Below, piece after piece: positions 1-7,719 of a stretch of DNA of 64,000 nucleotides. Each line of letters starts with the position of its first letter. Within the stretch, counting starts at the first letter, position 1. The notes under the pieces are model-generated. The model had not been told where the DNA came from. It saw only the letters and a list, made by a program, of their open reading frames with translations, and did no database searches. The DNA is from Qaidamihabitans albus (lineage in GTDB: Bacteria; Actinomycetota; Actinomycetes; Mycobacteriales; Pseudonocardiaceae), in NCBI RefSeq assembly GCF_016464705.1, contig NZ_JAEHOB010000002.1, positions 537,140 to 601,139 on the forward strand, in the 5' to 3' direction. The position numbers and the translations under genes were made by a program.

Positions 1-36
1 AGGACGCCGATACGTGTGCACGGCACGCGGACACGA

Positions 37-888
37 TCAGAAGGGGCCGTAGAGTTTGGTGGCGTTGCCGGCGAGGACGTCGCGCAGGACGCCCTCCGGC
101 AGCCCGAGCCCTGCCAGCGCCCGCACGTTGCGGGCCGCGCCTGGCACGCCCGGCCAGTCGGTACCGAAAACGCATCTCGCGGCCAGCTTGGCGAAGTCGA
201 ACCGGGCGTAGTACTCCGGCAGCTTCTTCGGCGGCAGGCCGGCCAGGTCGAGCCACACGTTGTCACGGGCGAGCGCGAGGAACGCCGCCACGTCGTACCA
301 CCAGCCCCGCCCGCCGTGCGCGAACACGAACGGCACCGCGGGAAAGTCCTCGACGACGTCGCTGAGCAGCTCCGGATTGCCGAAGCTCGTGCGCGAACCC
401 GGGAAGGTACTCGTCCCGGAATGCAGAATCACCGGGACGCCGCGCTCCTCGCACACCCGGTAGGCGGCGTAGAGCTCCCGGTCCGCGGGCGAGAACGCAC
501 CGTGCACCGGGTGCAGCTTCAGCGCCACCGCTCCCAGGTCCAGCTGACGCTCCACCTCGGCCCCCAGCGGGTGGTGCAGGTGCGGGTTCACGTTCGCGAC
601 AAGCCGGAACCGCTCGGAGTTGTACCGCACGATCGGCAGGTTGTCCTCGATCGGCTGGATGCCGGTCGCCCGCGGGCTGTACTCGCAGAACAGCAGCGCG
701 CGGTCGATGCCCTCCGCCTCGAACAGCGCGTCCAGCCGGGCCGGATCGGGCGTGCCGTGCTCGTCGTAGGCGGTGCGCCACGGGTGCGGGCCGGAGAAGC
801 GCTCGGCCCACTCCGACCACGCCGGTTTCAGCGTCGGCAGCCTGGGCACGTGGACGTGCGCGTCGACGACGGTGCGGCCGTCGATCAT
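37..888 (-). CDS. Amidohydrolase family 2 (ACMSD-like TIM-barrel hydrolase)
   Basis: 283 aa predicted metal-dependent hydrolase or decarboxylase of the amidohydrolase-2 superfamily. Visible metal-site features are the N-terminal DAHVH, ILHSG, FAHGG and the C-terminal GTDWPG with its catalytic Asp. The ATG at 888 overlaps the TGA of the upstream CoA ligase (ATGA), so it is the last gene of the boxC-boxB-ligase operon. Family members hydrolyse or decarboxylate ring-cleavage products and lactones. Placement suggests a role in aromatic acid catabolism, but the substrate is not readable from sequence. A longer in-frame reading exists upstream but runs through the ligase, so the internal ATG is preferred. 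Confidence 0.8.
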   Translation of the reverse strand: MIDGRTVVDAHVHVPRLPTLKPAWSEWAERFSGPHPWRTAYDEHGTPDPARLDALFEAEGIDRALLFCEYSPRATGIQPIEDNLPIVRYNSERFRLVANVNPHLHHPLGAEVERQLDLGAVALKLHPVHGAFSPADRELYAAYRVCEERGVPVILHSGTSTFPGSRTSFGNPELLSDVVEDFPAVPFVFAHGGRGWWYDVAAFLALARDNVWLDLAGLPPKKLPEYYARFDFAKLAARCVFGTDWPGVPGAARNVRALAGLGLPEGVLRDVLAGNATKLYGPF

Positions 889-2498
889 GGCGCCCCTGCG
901 GGCTCGGCGGCCGCTTCGCCCGCCTGCTCCGTGGCGGGAGCGGCCACGAGCTCCCGGAGGACGTTGCGGCGGATCTTGCCGGTGGCGGTCTTCGGCAGCT
1001 CGGACAGCTGCACCACCGCGCGGGGACGTTTGAACGCGGCGAGCCCGTCGCGGCACCACTGGATCAGCGCGGCGCCGTCGACGGACCTGCCCGGCACCGG
1101 CACCACGCAGGCCACCGGCTTGTCCAGCTCGTCGGAGTCGGGCACGCCGACCACCACCGCCTCGGCGACGTCCGGATGCTCCAGCAGCCGGTCCTCCACC
1201 TCGCTCGGCGTGACCCAGATGCCGCCCGCCTTGAGCATGTCGTTGAACCGGCCGAGGCACGAGTAGCTGCCGTCGTCGTTGCGCACGTAGGTGTCGCCGG
1301 TGCGCATCCACTCCCCCAGGAACACCCTGCGCGACACCTCCGCCCGGCACCAGTATCCGGTCGCGGCGCTCTCCCCCCGCACGTACAGCTCGCCCGGCTG
1401 CCCTGCGGCCTCGATCACCGCGCCGTGCTCGTCGCGAATCTCCACGTCGTAGCCGGGCACCGGTGTGCCGGACGACGCGGGCCGCACCCGGCCCGGCCGG
1501 TTGGACATGAAGATGTGCAGCATCTCGGTGGAGCCGATGCCGTCGAGCACCTCGACGCCGAACCACTCGCGCATGCCGTGATACATCCGCGCGGGCAGCG
1601 CCTCCCCCGCCGACACACCCAGCCGCACGGTCGCGAACGCGTCGTCGGCGACGGCGCCAGCCAGCAGCGGGCCCCAGAAACTCGGTGTGCCGAACAGCAG
1701 CGTCGCGCGCTGCGCGGTGGCGCGCTCGGCGATCAGCTGCGGTGTGGGGCGCGCGGCCTCCAGCAGTGCCGTGGCGCCGACCGAGAGCGGGAAGAACATG
1801 GAGTTGCCGATGCCGTAGGCGAAGAACAGCTTGGCCACCGAGAGGCAGCGGTCCTCACGCGTGATGCCCAGGACCCGCTGCCCGTAGTTCTCGGCCACGA
1901 ACGGGATGTCCGCGTGCCGGTGCATCGCCGCCTTCGGCGTCCCCGTGGTGCCGGAGGTGTAGAGCCACAGCACAGGCGAGTCGGCCCACGTCGGGTAGGG
2001 CGCGGCGACCTCGCCGGCGCCGCGCAGCCGCTCCCAGTCGTCGGTGAGTATCACGTGCTCGACGTCCGGCGCCCGCTCCACCGCGGTGCGCACCGCACCG
2101 GCGAACTCCGTGGAGCCCAGCACCACGCGGGCCCGGCAGTCGGCGACGAGGGTGCCCAGCTCACCGCCGGTGAGCATCGTCGAGCACGGCACGGCCACCG
2201 CGCCCAGGTACATGCTCGCGAGGATCGCGGTGAACAGCTCGACCTCGTCGGTCATGCACATCAGCACGCGTTCCTCGGGGCGCACACCCAGCTCCCGCAG
2301 GCCACCGGCGACCCGGCGCACCTCGGCGCCGAGGTCTGCATAGCTCACCGTGCGGCTGTTGGAGATCACCGCGGTGCGGTCGCCGTCCCCCGCGGCGACG
2401 TGCCGGCCGACCAGGTACTCGGCCGCGTTGAAAGCGGGTGCCGGCTGTGTGCTCGACATGTTCGACGCGCTCGTGACGCCGGGGCTCGTCTCGGTCAT
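885..2498 (-). CDS. Benzoate--CoA ligase family protein (AMP-forming)
   Basis: 537 aa ANL-superfamily adenylate-forming enzyme. It has the P-loop YTSGTTGTPKAAMH, the hinge region TGDTYVRNDDGSY...GRFNDMLK, and the C-terminal catalytic lysine in KTATGKIRRN. The RHADIPF stretch after the P-loop and the SCLGRFNDMLKAGGIWV stretch are typical of benzoate-CoA ligases. It would activate benzoate, or a close analogue, to the CoA thioester that BoxB/BoxC then process, in the cytosol. It lies 32 bp after boxB with a GAGATGAGG ribosome site and overlaps the amidohydrolase by 4 bp. The exact aromatic acid (benzoate, hydroxybenzoate or furoate-like) is not determined by sequence alone. Confidence 0.85.
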   Translation of the reverse strand: MTETSPGVTSASNMSSTQPAPAFNAAEYLVGRHVAAGDGDRTAVISNSRTVSYADLGAEVRRVAGGLRELGVRPEERVLMCMTDEVELFTAILASMYLGAVAVPCSTMLTGGELGTLVADCRARVVLGSTEFAGAVRTAVERAPDVEHVILTDDWERLRGAGEVAAPYPTWADSPVLWLYTSGTTGTPKAAMHRHADIPFVAENYGQRVLGITREDRCLSVAKLFFAYGIGNSMFFPLSVGATALLEAARPTPQLIAERATAQRATLLFGTPSFWGPLLAGAVADDAFATVRLGVSAGEALPARMYHGMREWFGVEVLDGIGSTEMLHIFMSNRPGRVRPASSGTPVPGYDVEIRDEHGAVIEAAGQPGELYVRGESAATGYWCRAEVSRRVFLGEWMRTGDTYVRNDDGSYSCLGRFNDMLKAGGIWVTPSEVEDRLLEHPDVAEAVVVGVPDSDELDKPVACVVPVPGRSVDGAALIQWCRDGLAAFKRPRAVVQLSELPKTATGKIRRNVLRELVAAPATEQAGEAAAEPAGAP

Positions 2499-2530
2499 GT
2501 GGCCTCATCTCCCGCGCTCTGGGCCCCGCC

Positions 2531-3952
2531 TCAGCTCAGGTGGACGTATTCGTAGTCGAACGGCTTTCCGTTGATGCCGTTGGCCGGGGGCGCCACCCAG
2601 CTCGCGATCTTGCCACGTTCGTAGACCGGTTTCATCAGTGAACGCACGAAGGTCAGGTCCTCGGCGGTGGGCAGCCAGTGGTCCCTGGCCGCCTGCCACG
2701 TCCCCTCGTCGACGATCGTGCCGTCCGGCGTGATGTGGTGGCCGGAGTTGATCCCGACCTGCCGGTTGAAGCCCGGGTGCGGGAGCTTGAACCGGAAGTC
2801 GATGCCGTTCTCGGCGAGGATCTTGTTCCAGCGCTTGATCCCGGTGCGGCAGTCGGCGATGTACTCCTCGCGCAGGTCGAGGTTGAGTGCGAGGATCGTC
2901 TGGATCTCCTCCTGGGTCCAGGTGCCGTCCTCGCGCGGCTTGTCGAGCACCACGCTGTCGTCGGTGAGCTGGTGGTCGTCCTTGCGGCGCGGCTCCAGCC
3001 AGCGGCCCTTGAGACCCGCGGTGTAGTAGTTGGCCGCGTTGGTGGAGGTCTCGCTGCCGAAGAGATCCAGCGAGACGCTGTAGTGGAAGTTGATGTACTT
3101 CTGGATGATGTCGAGCGGGATGCCGCCGTGCGAGGCGATGTCGAGGGTGTCGTGCTCGCGGATCAGCTCGGCACTGCGCGTGACGACGCGGTCGACACCG
3201 GTGGTGCCGACGAACATGTGGTGCGCCTCTTCCTTGAGCATGAACTCGCACGTGCGCGACAGCGGGTCGAACGCCGACTCCTTGAGGGTGCCCAGCTGGT
3301 ACTTGCCGTCACGGTCGGTGAAGTAGGTGAACATGTAGAAGGCCAGCCAGTCGGCGGTCTCCTCGTTGAACGCGCCCAGGATGCGCGGCGTGTCGGGGCT
3401 GCCGGAGTTGCGGTACAGCAGCGCCTCCGCCTCCTCCCGGCCCTCCCGGCCGAAGTAGGCGTGCAGCAGGTACACCATCGCCCACAGGTGCCTGCCCTCC
3501 TCGACGTTGACCTGGAAGAGGTTGCGCAGGTCGTACAGGCTCGGCGCGCTGAGCCCGAGCAGCCGCTGCTGCTCCACGGAGGCCGGCTCGGTGTCGCCCT
3601 GGATGACGATGAGCCGCTGCAGGTCGGCCCGGTACTCGCCGGGCACCTGCTGCCACACCGGCTCCCCGCGGTGCTCGCCGAAGGCGATGCGCCGGTCCGG
3701 GTCGCGCTCGGCCAGGAAGATGCCCCACCGGTAGTCGGGCACGTTGACGTGGTCGAAGTGCGCCCAGCCCTCGCGGCCGACGCTGACCGCGGTGCGCAGG
3801 TAGACGCCGTGGGTCTCCAGGGTGGGTCCCATCTCGCCCCACCAGTGCAGGAACTTCGGCTGCCAGCCCTCCAGCGCCCGCTGCAGGCGGCGGTTGCCCG
3901 CCAGGTCGACGTTGTTCGGGATCTTCGCGTCGTAGTCGATCTTCTCCGGCAT
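2531..3952 (-). CDS. boxB: Benzoyl-CoA 2,3-epoxidase, oxygenase subunit BoxB
   Basis: 473 aa di-iron monooxygenase component that epoxidises benzoyl-CoA at C2-C3. The ferritin-like core is clear: VNVEEGRHLW at residues 149-158 and LKEEAHHMF at 239-247. As I recall the Azoarcus BoxB iron ligands (E120, E150, H153, D211, E240), each has a counterpart here at +2 (E122, E152, H155, D213, E242), which argues for an active enzyme. The ATG follows the boxC stop by 2 bp, so translation is coupled; a longer in-frame extension would lie inside boxC and is rejected. Its normal electron donor BoxA is not in this window. Confidence 0.93.
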   Translation of the reverse strand: MPEKIDYDAKIPNNVDLAGNRRLQRALEGWQPKFLHWWGEMGPTLETHGVYLRTAVSVGREGWAHFDHVNVPDYRWGIFLAERDPDRRIAFGEHRGEPVWQQVPGEYRADLQRLIVIQGDTEPASVEQQRLLGLSAPSLYDLRNLFQVNVEEGRHLWAMVYLLHAYFGREGREEAEALLYRNSGSPDTPRILGAFNEETADWLAFYMFTYFTDRDGKYQLGTLKESAFDPLSRTCEFMLKEEAHHMFVGTTGVDRVVTRSAELIREHDTLDIASHGGIPLDIIQKYINFHYSVSLDLFGSETSTNAANYYTAGLKGRWLEPRRKDDHQLTDDSVVLDKPREDGTWTQEEIQTILALNLDLREEYIADCRTGIKRWNKILAENGIDFRFKLPHPGFNRQVGINSGHHITPDGTIVDEGTWQAARDHWLPTAEDLTFVRSLMKPVYERGKIASWVAPPANGINGKPFDYEYVHLS

Positions 3953-3954
3953 GG

Positions 3955-5652
3955 TCAGACTCGCTTCCTGTCGAACACGGCCTTGCGTCCGGTGCCGTAG
4001 CGGCGCAGCGCGCCGTCGGGTCCCGCGGCGTTGGGCCGGTTGAAGATCCAGTTCTGCCAGGCCGAGAGCCGCCCGAAGATCTTCGTCTCCATCGTCTCCG
4101 GGCCCGTGAAGCGGTGGCTGGCCTCCATCCCGGTGAGCGCATCCGGCGAGAGGGATCTGCGGCCCTCGACCACGAGCCGGATCTCGTCCTCCCAGTCGAT
4201 GTCGTCCGGCGCGCCGGTGACCAGCCCCAGCTCGACCGCCTCCCCCGGGGTGAGTTCCCGGTCGCGTTCCCTGCGCAGCCACGCCAGGTGCTCGTCCTCG
4301 CGGTAGAAGCGGGACTCCAGCCGGGAAAGGCCATTGCCCATCGGGAAGGGCCCGAAGTTGGCGCCGGAGAGCACGATGGCGGCGCGCTCGTCGCTGTCCT
4401 CGTCCTCGATCGGTGGCCCGTCCAGCATGTACTGCCGGTCGGCCGCCAGCGCCAGTTCCAGCAGCACCCCGGCGAAGCAGCTCCCCGGCTCGATCAGTGC
4501 GATCAGGCTGCGGCTGGTCACGTCCAGCCGTTTCAGGGTGCGCTTGTAGTAGTGCACGATCTCGTTGCACAACCAGTCCCCGGCCGCGTTGTCCAGCATC
4601 ACCCGCTCGTGCGCCAGCACCCGCGCCGGGTCGCCCTCGGTGCGCAGCACCCACGTGCCCAGCTCGGTCTCGTTGGTCCGCAGCCGCAGGATCGCGTCGT
4701 CCAGCTCGCGCGTCACGGCCAGCAGCCAGTTCGCGGCACCCTGCTCGTGGGCCCCCGCCGGCCCGTCCGGGGCATCCTCACGCGGCCCGCGCACGGTGAG
4801 CTCCACCGTCCCCGCCGCGCGGTCGTAGCGGGCGCTGACGTGCCGGTAGGCGACACCGTCCGCGCTCTCCACCCGCTCCAGCGGCACCAACTCGATGCCC
4901 TTGGCGTCGGCCGGGCGGCTGCTCCGCTCCGCCAGCTCCCGCGCCCGGCGGCGGACCGTCTCGGCGAACTCCCGGCGCGGCGCGAGCTCGTCCACCAGCC
5001 GCCATTCCACGGCGGTCCGGCCCTTCACGCCGTCGCTGCGGGTGGCGAACACGTCCGCGCGGTCCTTGCGCACCCTGCGCTTGTCCACCACCCGGGTGAG
5101 CCCGCCCGTGCCGGGCAGCACGCCGAGCAGCGGCACCTCCGGCAGCGCCACCGTCGAGGAGTTGTCGTCCACCAGCACGATGTGCTCACAGGCCAGCGCC
5201 AGCTCGTACCCGCCGCCCGCGCAGGCGCCGTTCACCGCAGCGAGATACGTCTGCCCCGAGTTCTCGGTGGCGTCCTCCATGCCGTTGCGGGTCTCGTTGG
5301 TGAACTTGCAGAAGTTCACCTTCCACTCGTGCGGGGAGCCCGCCAGCATCCGGATGTTCGCACCAGCGCAGAACACGTTCTCCTTCGCGCTGGTCAGCAC
5401 GACCGACCGGACCGCGGGATACTCGAACCGCAACCGCTGCACCGCGTCGTAGAGCTCGATGTCCACGCCGAGGTCGTAGGAGTTCAGCTTCAGCTCGTAG
5501 CCGGGCACGAGGCCGCCCGCCTCGTCGACGTCCAGCTCCAGCCAGGCCACGGGGCCGTCGACCGTGAGCTTCCAGTGCCGGTAGCCGTCCGGATGGCGAT
5601 CGAACGACACGACGGGCGAGTCGGTGGTCTCTCCGGCATCGATGGCGGTCAT
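3955..5652 (-). CDS. boxC: 2,3-epoxybenzoyl-CoA dihydrolase BoxC
   Basis: 565 aa crotonase-fold enzyme that opens 2,3-epoxybenzoyl-CoA, releasing formate and 3,4-dehydroadipyl-CoA semialdehyde. Two enoyl-CoA-hydratase-like halves are visible: the first with oxyanion segments FCAGANI (94-100) and GACAGGGYELAL (142-153), the second around IEPGSCFAGVLLELALAAD (about 385-403). Length matches characterised BoxC. It is the first gene of a minus-strand operon with boxB, the CoA ligase and an amidohydrolase. No Shine-Dalgarno sequence precedes the ATG, and a promoter-like TTGACG-N16-TAGAAA ends about 10 nt before it, so the mRNA may be nearly leaderless. Confidence 0.93.
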   Translation of the reverse strand: MTAIDAGETTDSPVVSFDRHPDGYRHWKLTVDGPVAWLELDVDEAGGLVPGYELKLNSYDLGVDIELYDAVQRLRFEYPAVRSVVLTSAKENVFCAGANIRMLAGSPHEWKVNFCKFTNETRNGMEDATENSGQTYLAAVNGACAGGGYELALACEHIVLVDDNSSTVALPEVPLLGVLPGTGGLTRVVDKRRVRKDRADVFATRSDGVKGRTAVEWRLVDELAPRREFAETVRRRARELAERSSRPADAKGIELVPLERVESADGVAYRHVSARYDRAAGTVELTVRGPREDAPDGPAGAHEQGAANWLLAVTRELDDAILRLRTNETELGTWVLRTEGDPARVLAHERVMLDNAAGDWLCNEIVHYYKRTLKRLDVTSRSLIALIEPGSCFAGVLLELALAADRQYMLDGPPIEDEDSDERAAIVLSGANFGPFPMGNGLSRLESRFYREDEHLAWLRRERDRELTPGEAVELGLVTGAPDDIDWEDEIRLVVEGRRSLSPDALTGMEASHRFTGPETMETKIFGRLSAWQNWIFNRPNAAGPDGALRRYGTGRKAVFDRKRV

Positions 5653-5661
5653 GCCGGATAG

Positions 5662-5701
5662 TTTCTACGTGATATTGCGGCATCGTCAAGGTTATGTAGA
5701 A
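5662..5701 (-). promoter_or_regulatory. Putative boxC promoter with TTCTAC/GTAGAA inverted repeat
   Basis: On the minus strand TTGACG (5689-5684), a 16 bp spacer and TAGAAA (5667-5662) form a sigma70-like promoter pointing at boxC. A 6 bp inverted repeat, TTCTAC (5663-5668) and GTAGAA (5696-5701), straddles it: one arm overlaps the -10, the other lies just upstream of the -35. This is an operator-like arrangement; the regulator is unknown and no regulator gene is adjacent. Confidence 0.45.
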
Positions 5702-5778
5702 GATCAACCCCTACCTGAGTACCGCGGCACGAAACCCCACCGACCGGGCGCGCCGGGCCGGGCTGACGGCACGCCGGA

Positions 5779-7068
5779 TCAGCGGCCCGCGGCCTCCTCG
5801 AATGCGCCACGCGGCTCCTCCCGGGAGCCGAGGTCGACGACGTCGTGGCCGTAGGGCATGCCGACGAGCCAGTCGCCGAGCACCCGGATGGTCCGGTTCC
5901 ACGTCGGGATCTGCGTCGCGTAGTAAGCGCGGCGGGCCGCCCACGCGAGCGTGCCGTCGAGCTGGCGGCCGAACGCCTCGCCGACCGCCTTGTTCTTGCC
6001 CAGCGTCACGAACTCGCCGCGGCTGCGGTAGCGGAACGGCCCCGCCTGCCTGCCGCGGATGTCGGCGACCAGGTTGTCCCCGAGCTGTTCGGCCTGGCGC
6101 ACCGCGTGCTGCGCCGTTGGCGGGCTGACGCCCTGCTCCTGATCGGGCACCGCGGCGCAGTCGCCCGCGGCCCAGATGTTGCGGGTTCCCTCGACCCGCA
6201 TGGTCGGGTCCACCACCAGCCTGCCGCGCTCGTCCACCGGCAGGCCCAGCTCACCGACCAGCGCCTGCGGCCGGGTGCCCGCCACCCAGACCAGGGTGTC
6301 GGCCTCGAACTTGCTGCCGTCGGACAGCTGCAGCAGACCACCTTCGGCCGATTCGAGCTGCGTCCCGAGCCGGATGTCGATGCCCCGGCCGGCCAGCTCC
6401 CTCATGGCGCGCTCGGCCAGCTCCTCGCCGACCGTCGTGAGAATACGGTCCATGGCCTCGACCAGCACCCAGCGCATCTCGGTGGCCTCGATCTCCGGGT
6501 AGCCCGCGAGCACGTCCACGGCCATGTCCTGCAGCTCGGCCAGCGCCTCGACGCCGGTATAACCGCCGCCGACGAACACGAACGTCAGGGCACGCCTGCG
6601 CAGTTCGGGATCGGCGGTGGCGGAGGCGATCTCCAGCCGCCGCAGCACGTGGTCCCGCAGATAGACCGCCTCGGCGAGCGAGTTGAAACCGATGCCGCAG
6701 TCGGCCAGCCCGGGCACGGGCATGAGCTTCGACATCGCCCCGAGGCCGAGCACCAGCTCGTCGTACTCCAGGTCGAGGGACGGCCCTGCGTAGGGCTCCA
6801 CCGAGGCGACCGACCGCTGCGCGTCGACACCGGTGAGCCTGCCCGCCACGAACCGCGTGCCCTTGAGCACGGCGCGCAGCGGTACCACGGCATGCCGGGG
6901 TTCGAGCGTGCCGGAGGCCACCTCCGGCAGCAGCGGCCGGTAGACCATGAAGTTCTCCGGGTTGACCACCGTCACCTCGGCCTCGCCGCGCTGGAGCCGC
7001 CGCTGCAACCGCAGCGCGGTGTAGAGGCCGACGTAGCCACCGCCGGCGATCAAGATCCGCTTGGACAC
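5779..7068 (-). CDS. ndh: Type II NADH dehydrogenase-like FAD oxidoreductase
   Basis: 429 aa pyridine nucleotide-disulfide oxidoreductase family protein of NDH-2 type, expected to pass electrons from NADH to quinone at the membrane face without proton pumping. An FAD Rossmann motif ILIAGGGYVG opens the protein. A second NAD-binding GxGxxG lies in VFVGGGYTGVEA near residue 175, and the second FAD motif is NIWAAGDCAAV. The C-terminal part (ARRAYYATQIPTWNRTIRVL) resembles the amphipathic membrane anchor of this family. The start is GTG, 7 nt after GAGGAGG. It follows a DUF6480 gene by 25 bp, so both probably share the stress-type promoter at 7371-7394. Confidence 0.85.
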   Translation of the reverse strand: MSKRILIAGGGYVGLYTALRLQRRLQRGEAEVTVVNPENFMVYRPLLPEVASGTLEPRHAVVPLRAVLKGTRFVAGRLTGVDAQRSVASVEPYAGPSLDLEYDELVLGLGAMSKLMPVPGLADCGIGFNSLAEAVYLRDHVLRRLEIASATADPELRRRALTFVFVGGGYTGVEALAELQDMAVDVLAGYPEIEATEMRWVLVEAMDRILTTVGEELAERAMRELAGRGIDIRLGTQLESAEGGLLQLSDGSKFEADTLVWVAGTRPQALVGELGLPVDERGRLVVDPTMRVEGTRNIWAAGDCAAVPDQEQGVSPPTAQHAVRQAEQLGDNLVADIRGRQAGPFRYRSRGEFVTLGKNKAVGEAFGRQLDGTLAWAARRAYYATQIPTWNRTIRVLGDWLVGMPYGHDVVDLGSREEPRGAFEEAAGR

Positions 7069-7093
7069 TCGAAAACCTCCTCAGGGCACGGTC

Positions 7094-7327
7094 CTACTCG
7101 CCGAGCAGGGCGACCGCGTAGGCGACGAAGAAGCCCGCGACGAGCACGACGACCACGGCGATGGCCAGCACCCAGCCGAGCGACATCTTCCTGGACTGCC
7201 GCGGCTCCTGATGGCTCAGGCCGGAGACCTGCCCCGACTCGGGCGGGGTGTCGCCGGGCGCGACGCCGCCGCCACGCTCAAGTCCGGGGGTCTCGCGCGG
7301 GTCGGGATCGGGGGGTCGCGCGGTCAT
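7094..7327 (-). CDS. DUF6480-like small membrane protein
   Basis: 77 aa. The N-terminal half is a Pro/Gly-rich segment with PDPRETPGLE and VAPGDTPPES, typical of actinobacterial DUF6480 proteins. It is followed by one C-terminal transmembrane helix (about residues 51-75). Function unknown. A GGGAGG ribosome site precedes the ATG. It is the first gene of a two-gene transcript with the NDH-2 gene, headed by a near-perfect SigB-type promoter, which suggests induction under stress. Confidence 0.7.
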   Translation of the reverse strand: MTARPPDPDPRETPGLERGGGVAPGDTPPESGQVSGLSHQEPRQSRKMSLGWVLAIAVVVVLVAGFFVAYAVALLGE

Positions 7328-7370
7328 GCTGCCTCCCGTACCGCGATCACTTGCTGCTGTCCCCCTCCGG

Positions 7371-7394
7371 GTACCCACAGCGAGCCGTACAAAC
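7371..7394 (-). promoter_or_regulatory. SigB/SigF-type promoter GTTT-N14-GGGTAC
   Basis: Minus strand: GTTT (7394-7391), 14 bp, GGGTAC (7376-7371), 44 bp upstream of the DUF6480 ATG. It matches the stress sigma consensus GNNT-N14-16-GGGTAY and lies back to back with a second such site facing the other way. Confidence 0.7.
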
Positions 7395-7413
7395 CCGGCA
7401 GCGGCGCGCACGG

Positions 7414-7439
7414 GTTTCACGCACGGCGGCCACGGGTAG
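7414..7439 (+). promoter_or_regulatory. SigB/SigF-type promoter GTTT-N16-GGGTAG
   Basis: GTTT (7414-7417), 16 bp, GGGTAG (7434-7439), 27 bp upstream of the 62 aa gene at 7467. It diverges from the site at 7371-7394. Confidence 0.6.
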
Positions 7440-7466
7440 GCGGCTGATTCGGGAAAGGAGGCTCAT

Positions 7467-7655
7467 ATGCACCGCGAGAGCGACCGGCACAGTCCCCGTG
7501 AGGACGACGAGCTCAAGTCCGAACTGCAGGGCATGTTGAAGGGCAACCGCCCGAGCCGGGCCGAGGAGTGGCGCGACCCGGAGCCGCCTGCCGACGACGA
7601 TCCCGCCGTCCCGCCCATCGACGAGTCCGAACGCTCCGAGCCCGAACAGCGCTGA
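7467..7655 (+). CDS. Small hydrophilic conserved hypothetical protein
   Basis: 62 aa, highly charged and probably disordered, with a Pro/Asp-rich middle (EEWRDPEPPADDDP). No membrane segment, signal or catalytic motif is visible. AGGAGG lies 6 nt before the ATG and a SigB-type promoter lies 27 bp upstream, which makes it a credible gene despite its size. I recall similar short acidic proteins in other actinomycetes but cannot assign a family. Function unknown; the promoter suggests a stress-linked role. Confidence 0.65.
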   Translation: MHRESDRHSPREDDELKSELQGMLKGNRPSRAEEWRDPEPPADDDPAVPPIDESERSEPEQR

Positions 7656-7667
7656 GTCCGGAAAAGC

Positions 7668-7710
7668 CCCGGGCCGGGCCGGCGCGTACCGCGCGTTCCC
7701 CCGGCCCGGG
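7668..7710. terminator. Bidirectional stem-loop between convergent genes
   Basis: 11 bp perfect arms CCCGGGCCGGG (7668-7678) and CCCGGCCCGGG (7700-7710) with a GC-rich 21 nt loop that can itself pair. It lies between the plus gene ending at 7655 and the minus gene ending at 7720. There is no T-run, as is common for high-GC terminators. Confidence 0.6.
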
Positions 7711-7719
7711 CCACGCCTG

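Noticed and set aside
2678..5661. Long open frames on the plus strand opposite boxB and boxC
   Set aside because: They are Arg/Pro/Val-rich shadow frames typical of high-GC DNA; the minus-strand frames have clear family motifs.
5845..7539. 564-codon open frame opposite the NDH-2 gene
   Set aside because: Low-complexity composition and no motif; it is the antisense of a clear enzyme.
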